Positions 8,179 to 17,371 of a stretch of 64,000 nt of DNA are shown piece after piece; positions within the stretch are counted from its first letter, which is position 1, and each line of letters starts with the position of its first letter. The position numbers were made by a program, and so were the translations under genes. Origin of the DNA: Vibrio splendidus (GTDB taxonomy: Bacteria > Pseudomonadota > Gammaproteobacteria > Enterobacterales > Vibrionaceae); contig NZ_CP031056.1 in the NCBI RefSeq assembly GCF_003345295.1, forward strand, positions 1 through 64,000, in the 5' to 3' direction. A model generated the notes under the pieces. That model had not been told where the DNA came from, did not search any database, and saw nothing but the letters and a program-made list of their open reading frames with translations.

Positions 8179-10539
8179 CTATTTGCGCAGTGCGTTCAGT
8201 TTAGCTTGAGCGATACCAAAGATAGTATCAATTGGATAGCTACCCTCATCACTTGCCTCACCTGCGGCTTTGCCTGTGAACAGTTCAATCGCCTCTGTGA
8301 CATGGTCAATCGCCCAGATATTGAACTCGCCTTTTTCAACTGCTTTCACGATGTCACCGCGCAGCATTAAGTTATGAACATTCGAACGTGGGATTATCAC
8401 CCCTTGTTCGTTTGAACGTCCTTTGATTTCACACACATCAAAGAAACCTTCAATTTTCTCGTTCACACCACCAATAGGCTGAGACTCACCGAACTGGTTC
8501 ATTGAGCCGGTAATCGCAATATCTTGGCGGTTTGGCTGCTTAGAAAACGCAGACACCACCGCACAGAACTCGGCCATACTCGCACTGTCACCATCAACGC
8601 CACCATACGATTGTTCGAAGGTGATGTTAGTGGTGAGTGGTACTTTCGCTGTCTTACCAAATACCGAAGAAAGGTAAGCCGATAAGATCATCACCCCTTT
8701 CGAGTGAATACTGCCACCTAGGTCTACGTTTCTTTCAATATCAATCACCTCACCGTCACCGTAAGCTGTGGTTGCCGTGATTCGGTTCGGCGCACCAAAC
8801 ATATGATCGGTAGTGCTGAGTACAGAAAGCGCATTGACCTGCCCAACCGCTTGGCCATCAACATGGATTAGCGTTGTTCCGTTAGTGAAGGTCTCCATCA
8901 CGCTGTCTTGCAGTCGTCCAACACGCATCTGTTGGTTAGATAACGCTTGGTCGACGTGCGTTGCACGAATCAAGTTCGATTTTGAGCCTCTCGCTACGTA
9001 GTTTGACTCACGAAGCAGATTCGCAATGTGTGCCGAGTGCAGCGACAACTTACCTTGGTCACCCGCCTGACGAGAACTGTGCTCAATGATGCGAGCAATT
9101 GCTTTACGATCACAATGCAGCATGTTGTTGTCATGTACGATGCTCGAAATGAAGCGTGCATAATGCATTTCAGAATCCGCAGTACGCTTCATCTCATCTT
9201 CAAAATCGGCTGTGACACGGAACAGTTCACCGAACTCCGCATCGTAATGTTGCAGCAGTTGATAAGTGCGGTAATCACCAAACAAAATGATCTTAACGTC
9301 TAATGGAATGGGTTCTGGATCAAGCGATACCGCTCCCGTTAACGTGACCTCTTTTTCTAATGAAGTGAAGCTCAATTGACGCGAACGTAGCGCGCGCTTC
9401 AGGCCTTCCCAAACATAAGGCTGTTCGAGGACTTTAACCGCATCCATCAACAACACACCGCCATTCGCTCTGTGTAAGCTACCGGCGCGAATTAATGAGA
9501 AGTCCGTAAATACAGTGCCTTTAAAAGTTGCCGTCTCGACATAGCCAAACAGAGAGTGATAATTCGGATTCTCTTCAACCACGATCGGCAGCGTCTCCTC
9601 CTTCTGGCTCACAATCACGTTAACCTTGTAACGACGTGGCATTTTCTTATCCAAAGAGGCGGTCGCAACTTCTGCTTGCTCTGTGCTCTCTTCCAAGAAA
9701 ATATCTGCGTTGTCGACAATGTCTTTACGCAGTGCCGTCAGGTACTTTTTGATATCTGGATATTGGCTGTAATCTTGCTTCAACTGCTTGATGAAGTGCG
9801 TGATCACATCTCGCGCCGTATCATCATTAAGCTTTTGAATTTTCTCTGTATACGTCTCCTCAAGCTCGGTCAGTTCGCGAGAAATGGTTCGTAGACCCAC
9901 TTCCAATCCATCAATGGTTTTATCGAACTGGTCTTGCTCTTCCGGCGAAAGCAGATCGAAGCTCTCTTCGGTATGAAGATCATCACCATTCATTGCGACA
10001 AACTGATAATCACCCTGAGTGGTAATCGTCAGGTTGATGCCCTTGTCTTTCGCTTCTTGGCTAATTGTTTCGAGCGCAGCTTGTTGCTTCGTGGCCAATT
10101 GGTTTTTAAGCCTATCGGCACGGCTAAAGTACATCTCATTGTCGAATGCGAGCGGCATAGCTTTAAGCAATTTACGCATCAGCTTTTCAATGTCTTGCTT
10201 TAAGCTGCTGCCCACGCCACGTGGCAACTTGAGTACCTTCGGTGTGCGAATATCTTCAAAGTTCGCGATATAACACCAATCAAAAAGCTCTTGGACCTCT
10301 TGAGTGTGTCGGTTTAGATAGCGCAAAATCATGGTGCGCTTACCAAGACCATTTCGCCCTATCGCATAAATGTTGTAACCCTTTTCCTTGATTGACATCG
10401 CGAACTCAACGGCCTTTTGTGCACGTTCTTGCCCGACGATTTCGTCAATTGGAGCCAGTTCTTTGGTCGACTTACATGGTAGCTTATCGAGTTCCGCTAC
10501 CTTATACAGCTGTTCTGTATTGAGTCTTTGCATCGCCAT
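8179..10539 (-). CDS. Lon-like ATP-dependent protease (YcbZ/LonB-type, AAA + Lon S16)
   Basis: This 786-residue cytoplasmic protein belongs to the Lon_2/LonB-like group. A Walker A-like GRNGLGKRT is at residues 61-69. The Walker B region reads GGVLLMDAVK, so the usual Glu after Asp is replaced by Ala. A charged helical insert lies in the middle (about 120-290). The C-terminal Lon protease domain has the catalytic dyad Ser652 (DGDSASMAE) and Lys695 (GVNEKIEGF), 43 residues apart as in classical Lon. An aggagg five bases upstream supports the first ATG. The protein probably degrades damaged or regulatory proteins; ATPase competence needs testing given the altered Walker B. Confidence 0.9.
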   Translation of the reverse strand: MAMQRLNTEQLYKVAELDKLPCKSTKELAPIDEIVGQERAQKAVEFAMSIKEKGYNIYAIGRNGLGKRTMILRYLNRHTQEVQELFDWCYIANFEDIRTPKVLKLPRGVGSSLKQDIEKLMRKLLKAMPLAFDNEMYFSRADRLKNQLATKQQAALETISQEAKDKGINLTITTQGDYQFVAMNGDDLHTEESFDLLSPEEQDQFDKTIDGLEVGLRTISRELTELEETYTEKIQKLNDDTARDVITHFIKQLKQDYSQYPDIKKYLTALRKDIVDNADIFLEESTEQAEVATASLDKKMPRRYKVNVIVSQKEETLPIVVEENPNYHSLFGYVETATFKGTVFTDFSLIRAGSLHRANGGVLLMDAVKVLEQPYVWEGLKRALRSRQLSFTSLEKEVTLTGAVSLDPEPIPLDVKIILFGDYRTYQLLQHYDAEFGELFRVTADFEDEMKRTADSEMHYARFISSIVHDNNMLHCDRKAIARIIEHSSRQAGDQGKLSLHSAHIANLLRESNYVARGSKSNLIRATHVDQALSNQQMRVGRLQDSVMETFTNGTTLIHVDGQAVGQVNALSVLSTTDHMFGAPNRITATTAYGDGEVIDIERNVDLGGSIHSKGVMILSAYLSSVFGKTAKVPLTTNITFEQSYGGVDGDSASMAEFCAVVSAFSKQPNRQDIAITGSMNQFGESQPIGGVNEKIEGFFDVCEIKGRSNEQGVIIPRSNVHNLMLRGDIVKAVEKGEFNIWAIDHVTEAIELFTGKAAGEASDEGSYPIDTIFGIAQAKLNALRK

Positions 10540-10708
10540 CGCCGCCTCCTTAGTCCTTCATTACTTGGGTGTAGATAAAATCAGTGTAGATGTAATTTCC
10601 TATAAATTTAGTGACTTACGCAACACCGCTGTTCAACTGAACAAATAACGCACAATTTGAGCCATTTTTAAGAATAACCGGCCATTTTATTCATCAACTT
10701 AACACGTG

Positions 10709-10747
10709 AATGATTTTAATTTGCATTTGATAATAAATATCATTAAC
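10709..10747. promoter_or_regulatory. Two adjacent Fur-box-like sites
   Basis: Site 10729-10747 (gataataaatatcattaac) matches the 19-bp Fur consensus gataatgataatcattatc at about 15 of 19 positions. The adjoining 10709-10727 fits the alternative aatgan-type description at 13 of 16 fixed positions. They end 32 bp before the ATG of the next gene. Both are AT-rich, so chance similarity is possible. Confidence 0.4.
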
Positions 10748-10779
10748 ATTTTCAGATATTATAAATTGAGGATGTGGAT

Positions 10780-11274
10780 ATGGAAATTGAACGATGCTGG
10801 ATGCACTACCTAAAAGCTGAACAGTTAATGGAACAAGGTCACTGGCCAGAAGCACAGCGCCTGTATGGTGATGTTCTAACGTCTCTTCCTCACCACATCC
10901 AAGATGCTGCATACCAAAGCGACATCAAGCCCTGCCAATTTGCCTGTCTACTTGCAGGGCTTAGAGACGCAAGTGTCGCTCAATCAGAGATTTTCAACCG
11001 TTTAGGCCATCATCAGAAAGCCTTCGACACCTTGAATCAGTCTTACGCACTGATGCAATTTATCTCTCTCGAAAGCACAGAACTGATCCAACGCACCTAT
11101 TCACTGCTGGAAAAACAGAGTGAAGATCTACTCAATCATTTGATCGCTTTTTGCAGTGCTCAACGCAGTTCGTATTGGATGCTCGAACTAGAACAAATTC
11201 AACGTGCTCATCACCATTTTGGGCAACTTAAAACCACGTCAGAAGTGAAATCTTCACCTAATGTCTTAAATTGA
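10780..11274 (+). CDS. Hypothetical helical (TPR-like) protein
   Basis: About 164 residues, predicted to be almost all alpha-helical. Segments YLKAEQLMEQGHWPEAQRLY and EIFNRLGHHQKAFDTLNQSY look like tetratricopeptide units. The ATG at 10780 is preceded by gagga with seven bases spacing; a GTG at 10774 is less likely. It ends 12 bp before the double ABC ATPase gene, so the two are probably co-transcribed. No signal peptide is seen, so it is likely to be a cytoplasmic protein-binding protein. Two Fur-like boxes lie directly upstream, which would make this pair iron-responsive. I do not recognise a named family. Confidence 0.7.
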   Translation: MEIERCWMHYLKAEQLMEQGHWPEAQRLYGDVLTSLPHHIQDAAYQSDIKPCQFACLLAGLRDASVAQSEIFNRLGHHQKAFDTLNQSYALMQFISLESTELIQRTYSLLEKQSEDLLNHLIAFCSAQRSSYWMLELEQIQRAHHHFGQLKTTSEVKSSPNVLN

Positions 11275-11286
11275 TAAGGATATATC

Positions 11287-12915
11287 ATGTCGGACCGGGC
11301 CATTCTTAAAGTCAATAACCTCTCCGTTAGCTTCACAACCAATGATGGAATCATTGATGCGGTAAAAAAGGTTAACTTTACCCTTAATTCTAGCGAAACC
11401 TTGGCCATTGTTGGTGAATCAGGTTCAGGTAAATCAGTCTCTTCTAACGCACTCATGCGTTTGCTCCCTGATAACGCCATCATTGATGCTCAATCTGAAA
11501 TAGAATTTGAGGGGCAATCAATACTTGGCAAGACTGAACGAGAAATGCAGTCGATTCGTGGCGACAGAATCGGCATGATCTTTCAGGAACCGATGACCTC
11601 TTTGAACCCATATCTGCGTGTGGGTATTCAAGTGGCTGAAGCCATTATGTGTCACCGTAAGGTATCAAAGTCAAAGGCCAAACAGCGCGTACTTGAGCTG
11701 TTTGAACTGGTTCACCTACCAATGCCAGAGCAAGCCTACACTAAGTATCCTCACGAGTTTTCTGGTGGTCAGCTGCAACGCATCATGATCGCAATGGCCT
11801 TGATTAATGAGCCCGATATTTTGATTGCCGACGAACCCACTACGGCATTAGATGTAACGGTTCAGGCTGAAGTGCTCTCTTTGATCAAAGAGATTCAAAG
11901 CAAGATGGGCATGGCGATTTTGTTTATCACCCATGACCTTGGCGTAGTAAAACATTTTGCCGACCGTGTTCTGGTGATGTGCAAAGGTGAGCTAGTTGAA
12001 GAAGGGATGACTCAAGCCTTATTCGAGAATCCAAGACACGATTACACACGCATGCTGATTAACTCGATTCCTAAAGGCGCTAAGGTTCCTGTTGAGGCGT
12101 CAGCCCCAGAGCTATTGTCTGCTGACGATATCCGAGTTCAGTTCTTGGTTAAATCACATTTCATCAAGAGTAAAAGTCAGTACTTCGAAGCCGTAAAAGG
12201 CATTTCGTTGAATCTTAAACAAGGCGAAACGCTAGGCATTGTGGGGGAATCAGGGTCAGGTAAATCGACCCTTGGACGTGCATTAATTGGCTTGCTGCCA
12301 AGTACCGGACGTATTGTTTACAAAGGCCAAGACGTTAGCTTATTAAATGATAAAGAGCGTCACAAGCTCAAGAAAGATGTCCAAATGGTGTTCCAAGATC
12401 CTTATGGTTCTTTATCACCACGCATGACAGTTGGGGAAATCATCACCGAAGGCTTAACGGTGCATCAACCTCATCTATCCAAGCAAGAACGTTTAGAAAG
12501 AGCACGCAAAGCGCTGATTGAAGTACGTTTAGAACCGAATTCAATAAACCGTTATCCGCATGAGTTCTCAGGCGGGCAAAGACAACGTATCGCGATTGCT
12601 CGCGCACTGATTCTAGAGCCTTCTTTCATTTTGCTGGATGAACCGACTTCGGCACTCGATCGCTCAGTACAACTGACCGTGATTGACCTGCTCAAAGACA
12701 TTCAAGCCAAGCACAATATCGGCTTTCTGTTCATCAGCCACGACCTCTCGGTAGTGAAAGCACTGTCGGATCGTGTATTGGTGATGCAGAAGGGTGAAGT
12801 GATGGAAGAAGGCTCTGCAGAAGATATTTTTAATGCACCGAAAAATGACTACACCAAGAAGTTAATCGCAGCGTCATTCGACTTAGAAAATAAATCGAAA
12901 AAAAATGCGGCGTAA
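11287..12915 (+). CDS. Tandem-domain peptide-type ABC transporter ATPase (YejF/DppDF-like)
   Basis: The 542-residue protein fuses two complete ABC ATPase domains of the oligopeptide/nickel (DppD-DppF) class. The first has Walker A GESGSGKS at 43-50, LSGGQ-type SGGQLQR and the Walker B/D-loop ILIADEPTTALD. The second has GESGSGKS, SGGQRQR and FILLDEPTSALD. E. coli YejF has the same layout. The cognate binding protein and permeases are not adjacent, so it is an orphan ATPase that must pair with components encoded elsewhere, or serve a different role. It follows the helical gene by 12 bp. A strong terminator follows. Confidence 0.85.
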   Translation: MSDRAILKVNNLSVSFTTNDGIIDAVKKVNFTLNSSETLAIVGESGSGKSVSSNALMRLLPDNAIIDAQSEIEFEGQSILGKTEREMQSIRGDRIGMIFQEPMTSLNPYLRVGIQVAEAIMCHRKVSKSKAKQRVLELFELVHLPMPEQAYTKYPHEFSGGQLQRIMIAMALINEPDILIADEPTTALDVTVQAEVLSLIKEIQSKMGMAILFITHDLGVVKHFADRVLVMCKGELVEEGMTQALFENPRHDYTRMLINSIPKGAKVPVEASAPELLSADDIRVQFLVKSHFIKSKSQYFEAVKGISLNLKQGETLGIVGESGSGKSTLGRALIGLLPSTGRIVYKGQDVSLLNDKERHKLKKDVQMVFQDPYGSLSPRMTVGEIITEGLTVHQPHLSKQERLERARKALIEVRLEPNSINRYPHEFSGGQRQRIAIARALILEPSFILLDEPTSALDRSVQLTVIDLLKDIQAKHNIGFLFISHDLSVVKALSDRVLVMQKGEVMEEGSAEDIFNAPKNDYTKKLIAASFDLENKSKKNAA

Positions 12916-13023
12916 CGGGAACTAATCAACATTAACAGCGTCTTATAAGTACATTCTGAATAATCTCCTAATGGATTGCACTCTAGAATGGATATAGCAA
13001 AACTGGTTTGGCCGCCAAAAGAG

Positions 13024-13049
13024 AAATGTCGCATGGATGCGACATTTTT
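13024..13049 (+). terminator. Rho-independent terminator
   Basis: Arms aaatgtcgca and tgcgacattt surround a short loop and are followed by TTTTT, about 110 bp after the ABC ATPase stop. Confidence 0.8.
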
Positions 13050-13115
13050 CGTTTCTGAAGGGAAATAATTCATCTTGACGTGTCATTCCCTGCCATCAAA
13101 TCACTTCATGGCATA

Positions 13116-14129
13116 CTAGCGATACAAAGACTTGGTCGACTCTCTCACAATCAAATCAATCGGTGGCAAGCGAGCTTCATGCCTCTCGCCAGATAACAAG
13201 TTCAAAATCGACTGAGCACACACCTCACCAATCTCTTCAATCGGCTGTCTCAGCGTCGTCAGAGCTGGCGTGAAATACTTAGACGTAGGCAAGTCATCAA
13301 AGCCAATCACAGACACATCTTCTGGCACTTTATAACCGTGGTCAGACAGCGCCTTAATCGCACCGTAAGCCGTTTGGTCATTAGCAGCAAATAAGGCGGA
13401 GAAGTGAACCTTCGACTCTATCAATTCAACGGTTTTCTCGTAGCCTGACTCACTGCTGAAATCACCCTGTTTAACGAGTTTTGGCATCACTTTTATGCCC
13501 GCCTCTTGAAGTGCTTTCTTATAGCCTTCAAAGCGATTTCCCGAATCAGGTTGACTTGAAAGCCCCTTAATATGAGCAATATTCACATGCCCTTGTTGCA
13601 GTAAATGTAAGGTTGCCATGTAGCCGCCCAACACGTTATCAATGTTGATGGAGCGGACGTTATTCTCAACAAAATCGTAGCCAACCATCACGATAGGAAT
13701 GTCTTGTGCATACTTGGCAATTTCTTCCTGAGTAATGCTTCCTGTCACGATGATCATGCCGTCCACGTTACTTTTTGCGAGATACTCCAACGCGTGCATT
13801 TCCAACTTTTTCTGCCAATGCCCTGTCGCGATTACTAACGAATAGCCTTGAGCGATCAGTGTTTTCTCCATGTCATTGAGAATACGACTGGTATAAGGGC
13901 TGTCAGGGTGTTGCACCAACACACCAATGGTGAGTGAACGTCGGTTGGTGTTTTCTTGCATTTGAAAATTAGGTTTGTAGCCAGTATCTTTAATCGCTTG
14001 CTCAATATTTTGGCTTTTATCGTCAGACACATAAGTGGTTCGATTAAGGAAGCGAGACACGGTGCTGGGAGAAACGCCAGCCAGTCTTGCTACATCGTAT
14101 ACGGTAGTTTTTTTTGTTTTAGTACGCAT
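13116..14129 (-). CDS. LacI-family transcriptional regulator (local to GH116)
   Basis: 337 residues with an N-terminal helix-turn-helix (VYDVARLAGVSPSTVSRFLN) and a periplasmic-binding-protein-like sugar sensor ending in a LRQPIEEIGE hinge strand. LacI proteins repress sugar genes until the effector binds. The gene lies 79 bp downstream of the GH116 gene in the same orientation and could be co-transcribed or have its own promoter. A near-palindrome centred on CG (14144-14157) just upstream is a possible autoregulatory operator. The effector is unknown but is probably a beta-glucoside or its product. Confidence 0.9.
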   Translation of the reverse strand: MRTKTKKTTVYDVARLAGVSPSTVSRFLNRTTYVSDDKSQNIEQAIKDTGYKPNFQMQENTNRRSLTIGVLVQHPDSPYTSRILNDMEKTLIAQGYSLVIATGHWQKKLEMHALEYLAKSNVDGMIIVTGSITQEEIAKYAQDIPIVMVGYDFVENNVRSINIDNVLGGYMATLHLLQQGHVNIAHIKGLSSQPDSGNRFEGYKKALQEAGIKVMPKLVKQGDFSSESGYEKTVELIESKVHFSALFAANDQTAYGAIKALSDHGYKVPEDVSVIGFDDLPTSKYFTPALTTLRQPIEEIGEVCAQSILNLLSGERHEARLPPIDLIVRESTKSLYR

Positions 14130-14143
14130 CTCGATACCTTAAA

Positions 14144-14157
14144 TTCAATCGATTAAA
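14144..14157. promoter_or_regulatory. Possible LacI-type operator
   Basis: ttcaatcgattaaa is palindromic around the central CG (6 of 7 positions) and lies 15 bp before the LacI start codon. LacI-family operators typically have such CG-centred symmetry. Confidence 0.35.
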
Positions 14158-14208
14158 GGGAGCGTAATCGCCCCTCTTTTTCATTTCACCAGTTAGTTTT
14201 TAGTTCTT

Positions 14209-17200
14209 TCAGTACAAATAGGCGAAGATCATCCCCGGTCTGAAGTAACGACCAGCCGTATATTTCAAGCCAGTACTCAGTAACCATTTGTGTAAGCCTG
14301 CCAGCTTTTCTAGCGGGATTTCACCGCTCAACATTTTAACAAAATTATCAGTATCTTTCGTCAATGTTGGATTGATACGACCGTCAGACAGCACACATTT
14401 TTGATATTTAAGTACACTTAGCCAGTTTTTCGCATCATTTTGCGATATTTTAAATGCTTCTATAAGATCTTTCTCATTGACAGACACAGAGCAATTGAAT
14501 CCTTCTGGCGCTGCAAATGGAATTTTCGAATAGTCATAGAGTGCGGTATACACGGTATCCATCAATGTTTCTGCTTGCTGTGATTTACCCGCTAAATTCA
14601 ACGCTGTTGCCACACTAAACTGAACACCAATCCACACATCTTGTGCCTGAAATGCTTCATGTGGTGAGCCATCGGCTAATGTCATATTCGCAACACCCAA
14701 CTTGGGGCTATTAATTTCGAAGTTGTGCTTATAAACATAGTCCAATGCGCGTTGGATGTTCTGTTGGGGGAAAATACCGTCCAAGCCGATGAGCTTAAGG
14801 TAACTGTCAGCCAACAAGGCATCACCAAAACTGTTGTCAGAATCTGGCACTAAATCTAAGTATTCTTGTGTAAAGGCTTGAGGCGCAGTCTCACTCAGCA
14901 AGCGTTTCTTAGAGACTCTTTGAGATACCTTACTAATGTTGATGGAGGTATCCGTTTCATTTAAATAGGCATTGAGCGTGTTCTTGTCAGCAATCGCATC
15001 ACCCGTCAAAGTCAAGCCCAAGGTTTCCAGAGCTTGATAGCCCGCACCGGTTAGATGCTTGGCTTGAACTGGCGTCACGAAGAAGTGGTAGTAACCCTCT
15101 TTGTCATCCCACAAGCTTTGCTCAACCGTGGCTAACGCCTTTTTAGAACGCGTTAAGTAACCGCTAGCTAGCTCGCTTTCACCCATCAATTGTGCAAGTT
15201 CGCTCGCGGCTTGAAGACCGGCCACCCACAGGCTCGCACAGTAAATTGAGATGCCGTGAGACGCGAGGTTATCAAAGGTATCGTCTGTGCCTCGGGTTAG
15301 TGGTAAATCGTCACCTTCAGCGATCAAATTCGATAAGAAATCGATGCTTTCAGTTACCGCTTGCCAGCACTCTTTAACCACAGAGAGATCTTGGGTGTTT
15401 TGGTAATGGCGGTACACCATCAGAATGTATTTCGGCGCTAAGTCCTTCCACTCTTTCACGTTGTGCCAGCTGTAAGCATCGGGCTGGATGTCAAACGGAC
15501 TACCCAAGTCGTGGATTACCGCACCTCGAATGGCACGCACGCCTTGGTACTTTTCATCAATCAATTCGGCATTGGGCGTCGCTTCGTATTCCCAGTATCG
15601 GCGCTCGGTAAAGTCTTCGGCCAAAATGGCCTTAGAAAACTCTTTCATCACGCAGCCATCAAGCTCAGGCAACAAATAAAGCAATGAGAATGAACCGTAG
15701 AAGTACACATCCAGAGAGTTAAAGAATGGGTAGTCGACACACTCTTTCACCAAGAACTTATCCTCTTTATCCCATACCGTTGATTCGGCCAGAAAAGACA
15801 ATGAGTTCATCGCCATCGTCGCATAGCGCAATGCAGAATCAGGCTGTGAAATTTTGCTTTGAGCTTGCTCTAGGAAGGCTGCTTGTTGCTTCACGATCTG
15901 TTGCTCAATCGCTTCTAGCTCAGGCAATACGTCTTCTAACATCGGCAGAGCGGGTTTAGCTTGGGGGTAGAATTGCGTGTAAGCCTTCTCTGAATGCCAA
16001 CCATTAAGCATGACTTTTTTGTGTGCCATTACTTGCGCAAAACGCAGGTCGACAGACTCTCCCGCTTCTAGCTCAACCTGCACCACAACCAAAGCGCTCA
16101 GTGCTTCACGCCCCGTGTAAATTCCTGTTTGGAACTCAGTGTTTGTGCGGCCTGTTTTCAGTGCGAACTCTGTTTGCTGAGCACTCTTAGAGGTGTAAAG
16201 CGTTGGCTTCACAGAAATCGAGACCTTGCCATATTCCACCAAATGGTTATCCGCTTGAACACCAAACACCACTTCGCCTTCAATATCGCTCTGATAAGGC
16301 GATTGGCTAGAAAGCTGAACTCCCGTAAAGCTGTGACTTTCGCCTTTTAAGTTAACCACTTCATGCTGCTGAGCGATCGGATTTTGAGACAAGGTACACG
16401 CCGAATCTTGAATGCCATCGCGACCTTTTTGATAGGTTGAACCAATCAAGTTTTGTAGCGGTTGAGCAAGCGTAATAACTCGAGTTTGCGCTGAATTATT
16501 GGTTAATTCGAAGTGATTCCAGTGCATCGGTAAAGAACAGAGGCGTTTGTTCTCTTTAACGATCGGAGAGACTACCTTACGCTTTATATTAAAATCTTCG
16601 AAGCTGCTGTATTTATATTCAGCCAATGGATACAAAGCTTGATATTCTATATCTCTACCATTAACTCTATCTATATCACGGCCATTGATATTATCCATAT
16701 CATTATTATCACTCGAAGTAAGTGATAATAATCTCGTTGTATCATTTATTAATAAACCATTAAAGAAATCTAAGGCTACATATAATTGACAAATAGTTGA
16801 ACCTGAATCTTCGTCAATAAATAATTGAGTCTTATTTGAAAATTCAACCTTCCACTTTGTAAAGTTAGCTTTATTTTCTTGGTAGAAGCGACCATTTTTT
16901 AATGCTGCTCGAATCAGGTTAATCGCATTCGATATGTTTTTGCTTTCGATCTTCTTGCCATCGAACAAAGCAGGATAAAAGTTCAGGTGAACACTCAACT
17001 CTTCTTCGCTAAGAACTTGCAGCGTGTCGATGGTTGGCGCATTCATCACAGACGCATAAAAATCATTAAAATTAATAACTTGTTCTGAACAATCGACAAA
17101 GATTCCCGGAATAAAGCTGAAGTTCGGCGTGTTGCCGTTTGGTGTGAGTGTAAATGTGTTACCAATTCCGCCGACTGCCATACCGGTATTTTCTGGCGTG

Positions 17201-17307
17201 GTCGAAATTGGCGTGTACCAAGGTTGAATAAATTCAACTGCATCACCTTTTTTACACAAGTGCTCTGAATTTCCTGAGTAGCTCGTATATGGAATTTTAT
17301 TATTCAT
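14209..17307 (-). CDS. GH116-like glycosidase (beta-glucosidase/glucosylceramidase family)
   Basis: About 1,032 residues resembling bacterial GH116 enzymes: an N-terminal beta-sandwich domain (NTGMAVGGIGNTFTLTPNG near residue 40) and a C-terminal (alpha/alpha)6 catalytic domain. In the latter, DVYFYGSFSLLYLLPEL follows the nucleophile region and GTDDTFDNLASHGISIYCAS covers the acid/base Asp region. The family includes beta-glucosidases, beta-xylosidases and GBA2. No signal peptide is seen, so it acts in the cytoplasm. The ATG at 17307 is chosen because the product then starts in the conserved region; the longer frame to 17418 would overlap the divergent mutarotase gene. The 5' 700 bp are markedly AT-rich compared with the rest. 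Specificity is unknown. Confidence 0.75.
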   Translation of the reverse strand: MNNKIPYTSYSGNSEHLCKKGDAVEFIQPWYTPISTTPENTGMAVGGIGNTFTLTPNGNTPNFSFIPGIFVDCSEQVINFNDFYASVMNAPTIDTLQVLSEEELSVHLNFYPALFDGKKIESKNISNAINLIRAALKNGRFYQENKANFTKWKVEFSNKTQLFIDEDSGSTICQLYVALDFFNGLLINDTTRLLSLTSSDNNDMDNINGRDIDRVNGRDIEYQALYPLAEYKYSSFEDFNIKRKVVSPIVKENKRLCSLPMHWNHFELTNNSAQTRVITLAQPLQNLIGSTYQKGRDGIQDSACTLSQNPIAQQHEVVNLKGESHSFTGVQLSSQSPYQSDIEGEVVFGVQADNHLVEYGKVSISVKPTLYTSKSAQQTEFALKTGRTNTEFQTGIYTGREALSALVVVQVELEAGESVDLRFAQVMAHKKVMLNGWHSEKAYTQFYPQAKPALPMLEDVLPELEAIEQQIVKQQAAFLEQAQSKISQPDSALRYATMAMNSLSFLAESTVWDKEDKFLVKECVDYPFFNSLDVYFYGSFSLLYLLPELDGCVMKEFSKAILAEDFTERRYWEYEATPNAELIDEKYQGVRAIRGAVIHDLGSPFDIQPDAYSWHNVKEWKDLAPKYILMVYRHYQNTQDLSVVKECWQAVTESIDFLSNLIAEGDDLPLTRGTDDTFDNLASHGISIYCASLWVAGLQAASELAQLMGESELASGYLTRSKKALATVEQSLWDDKEGYYHFFVTPVQAKHLTGAGYQALETLGLTLTGDAIADKNTLNAYLNETDTSINISKVSQRVSKKRLLSETAPQAFTQEYLDLVPDSDNSFGDALLADSYLKLIGLDGIFPQQNIQRALDYVYKHNFEINSPKLGVANMTLADGSPHEAFQAQDVWIGVQFSVATALNLAGKSQQAETLMDTVYTALYDYSKIPFAAPEGFNCSVSVNEKDLIEAFKISQNDAKNWLSVLKYQKCVLSDGRINPTLTKDTDNFVKMLSGEIPLEKLAGLHKWLLSTGLKYTAGRYFRPGMIFAYLY

Positions 17308-17371
17308 TTTAAAACCGCCATTGAATATTTTTTTCTTCTTGTTAATATCTTTTAAAAATGGAGACATCAAC

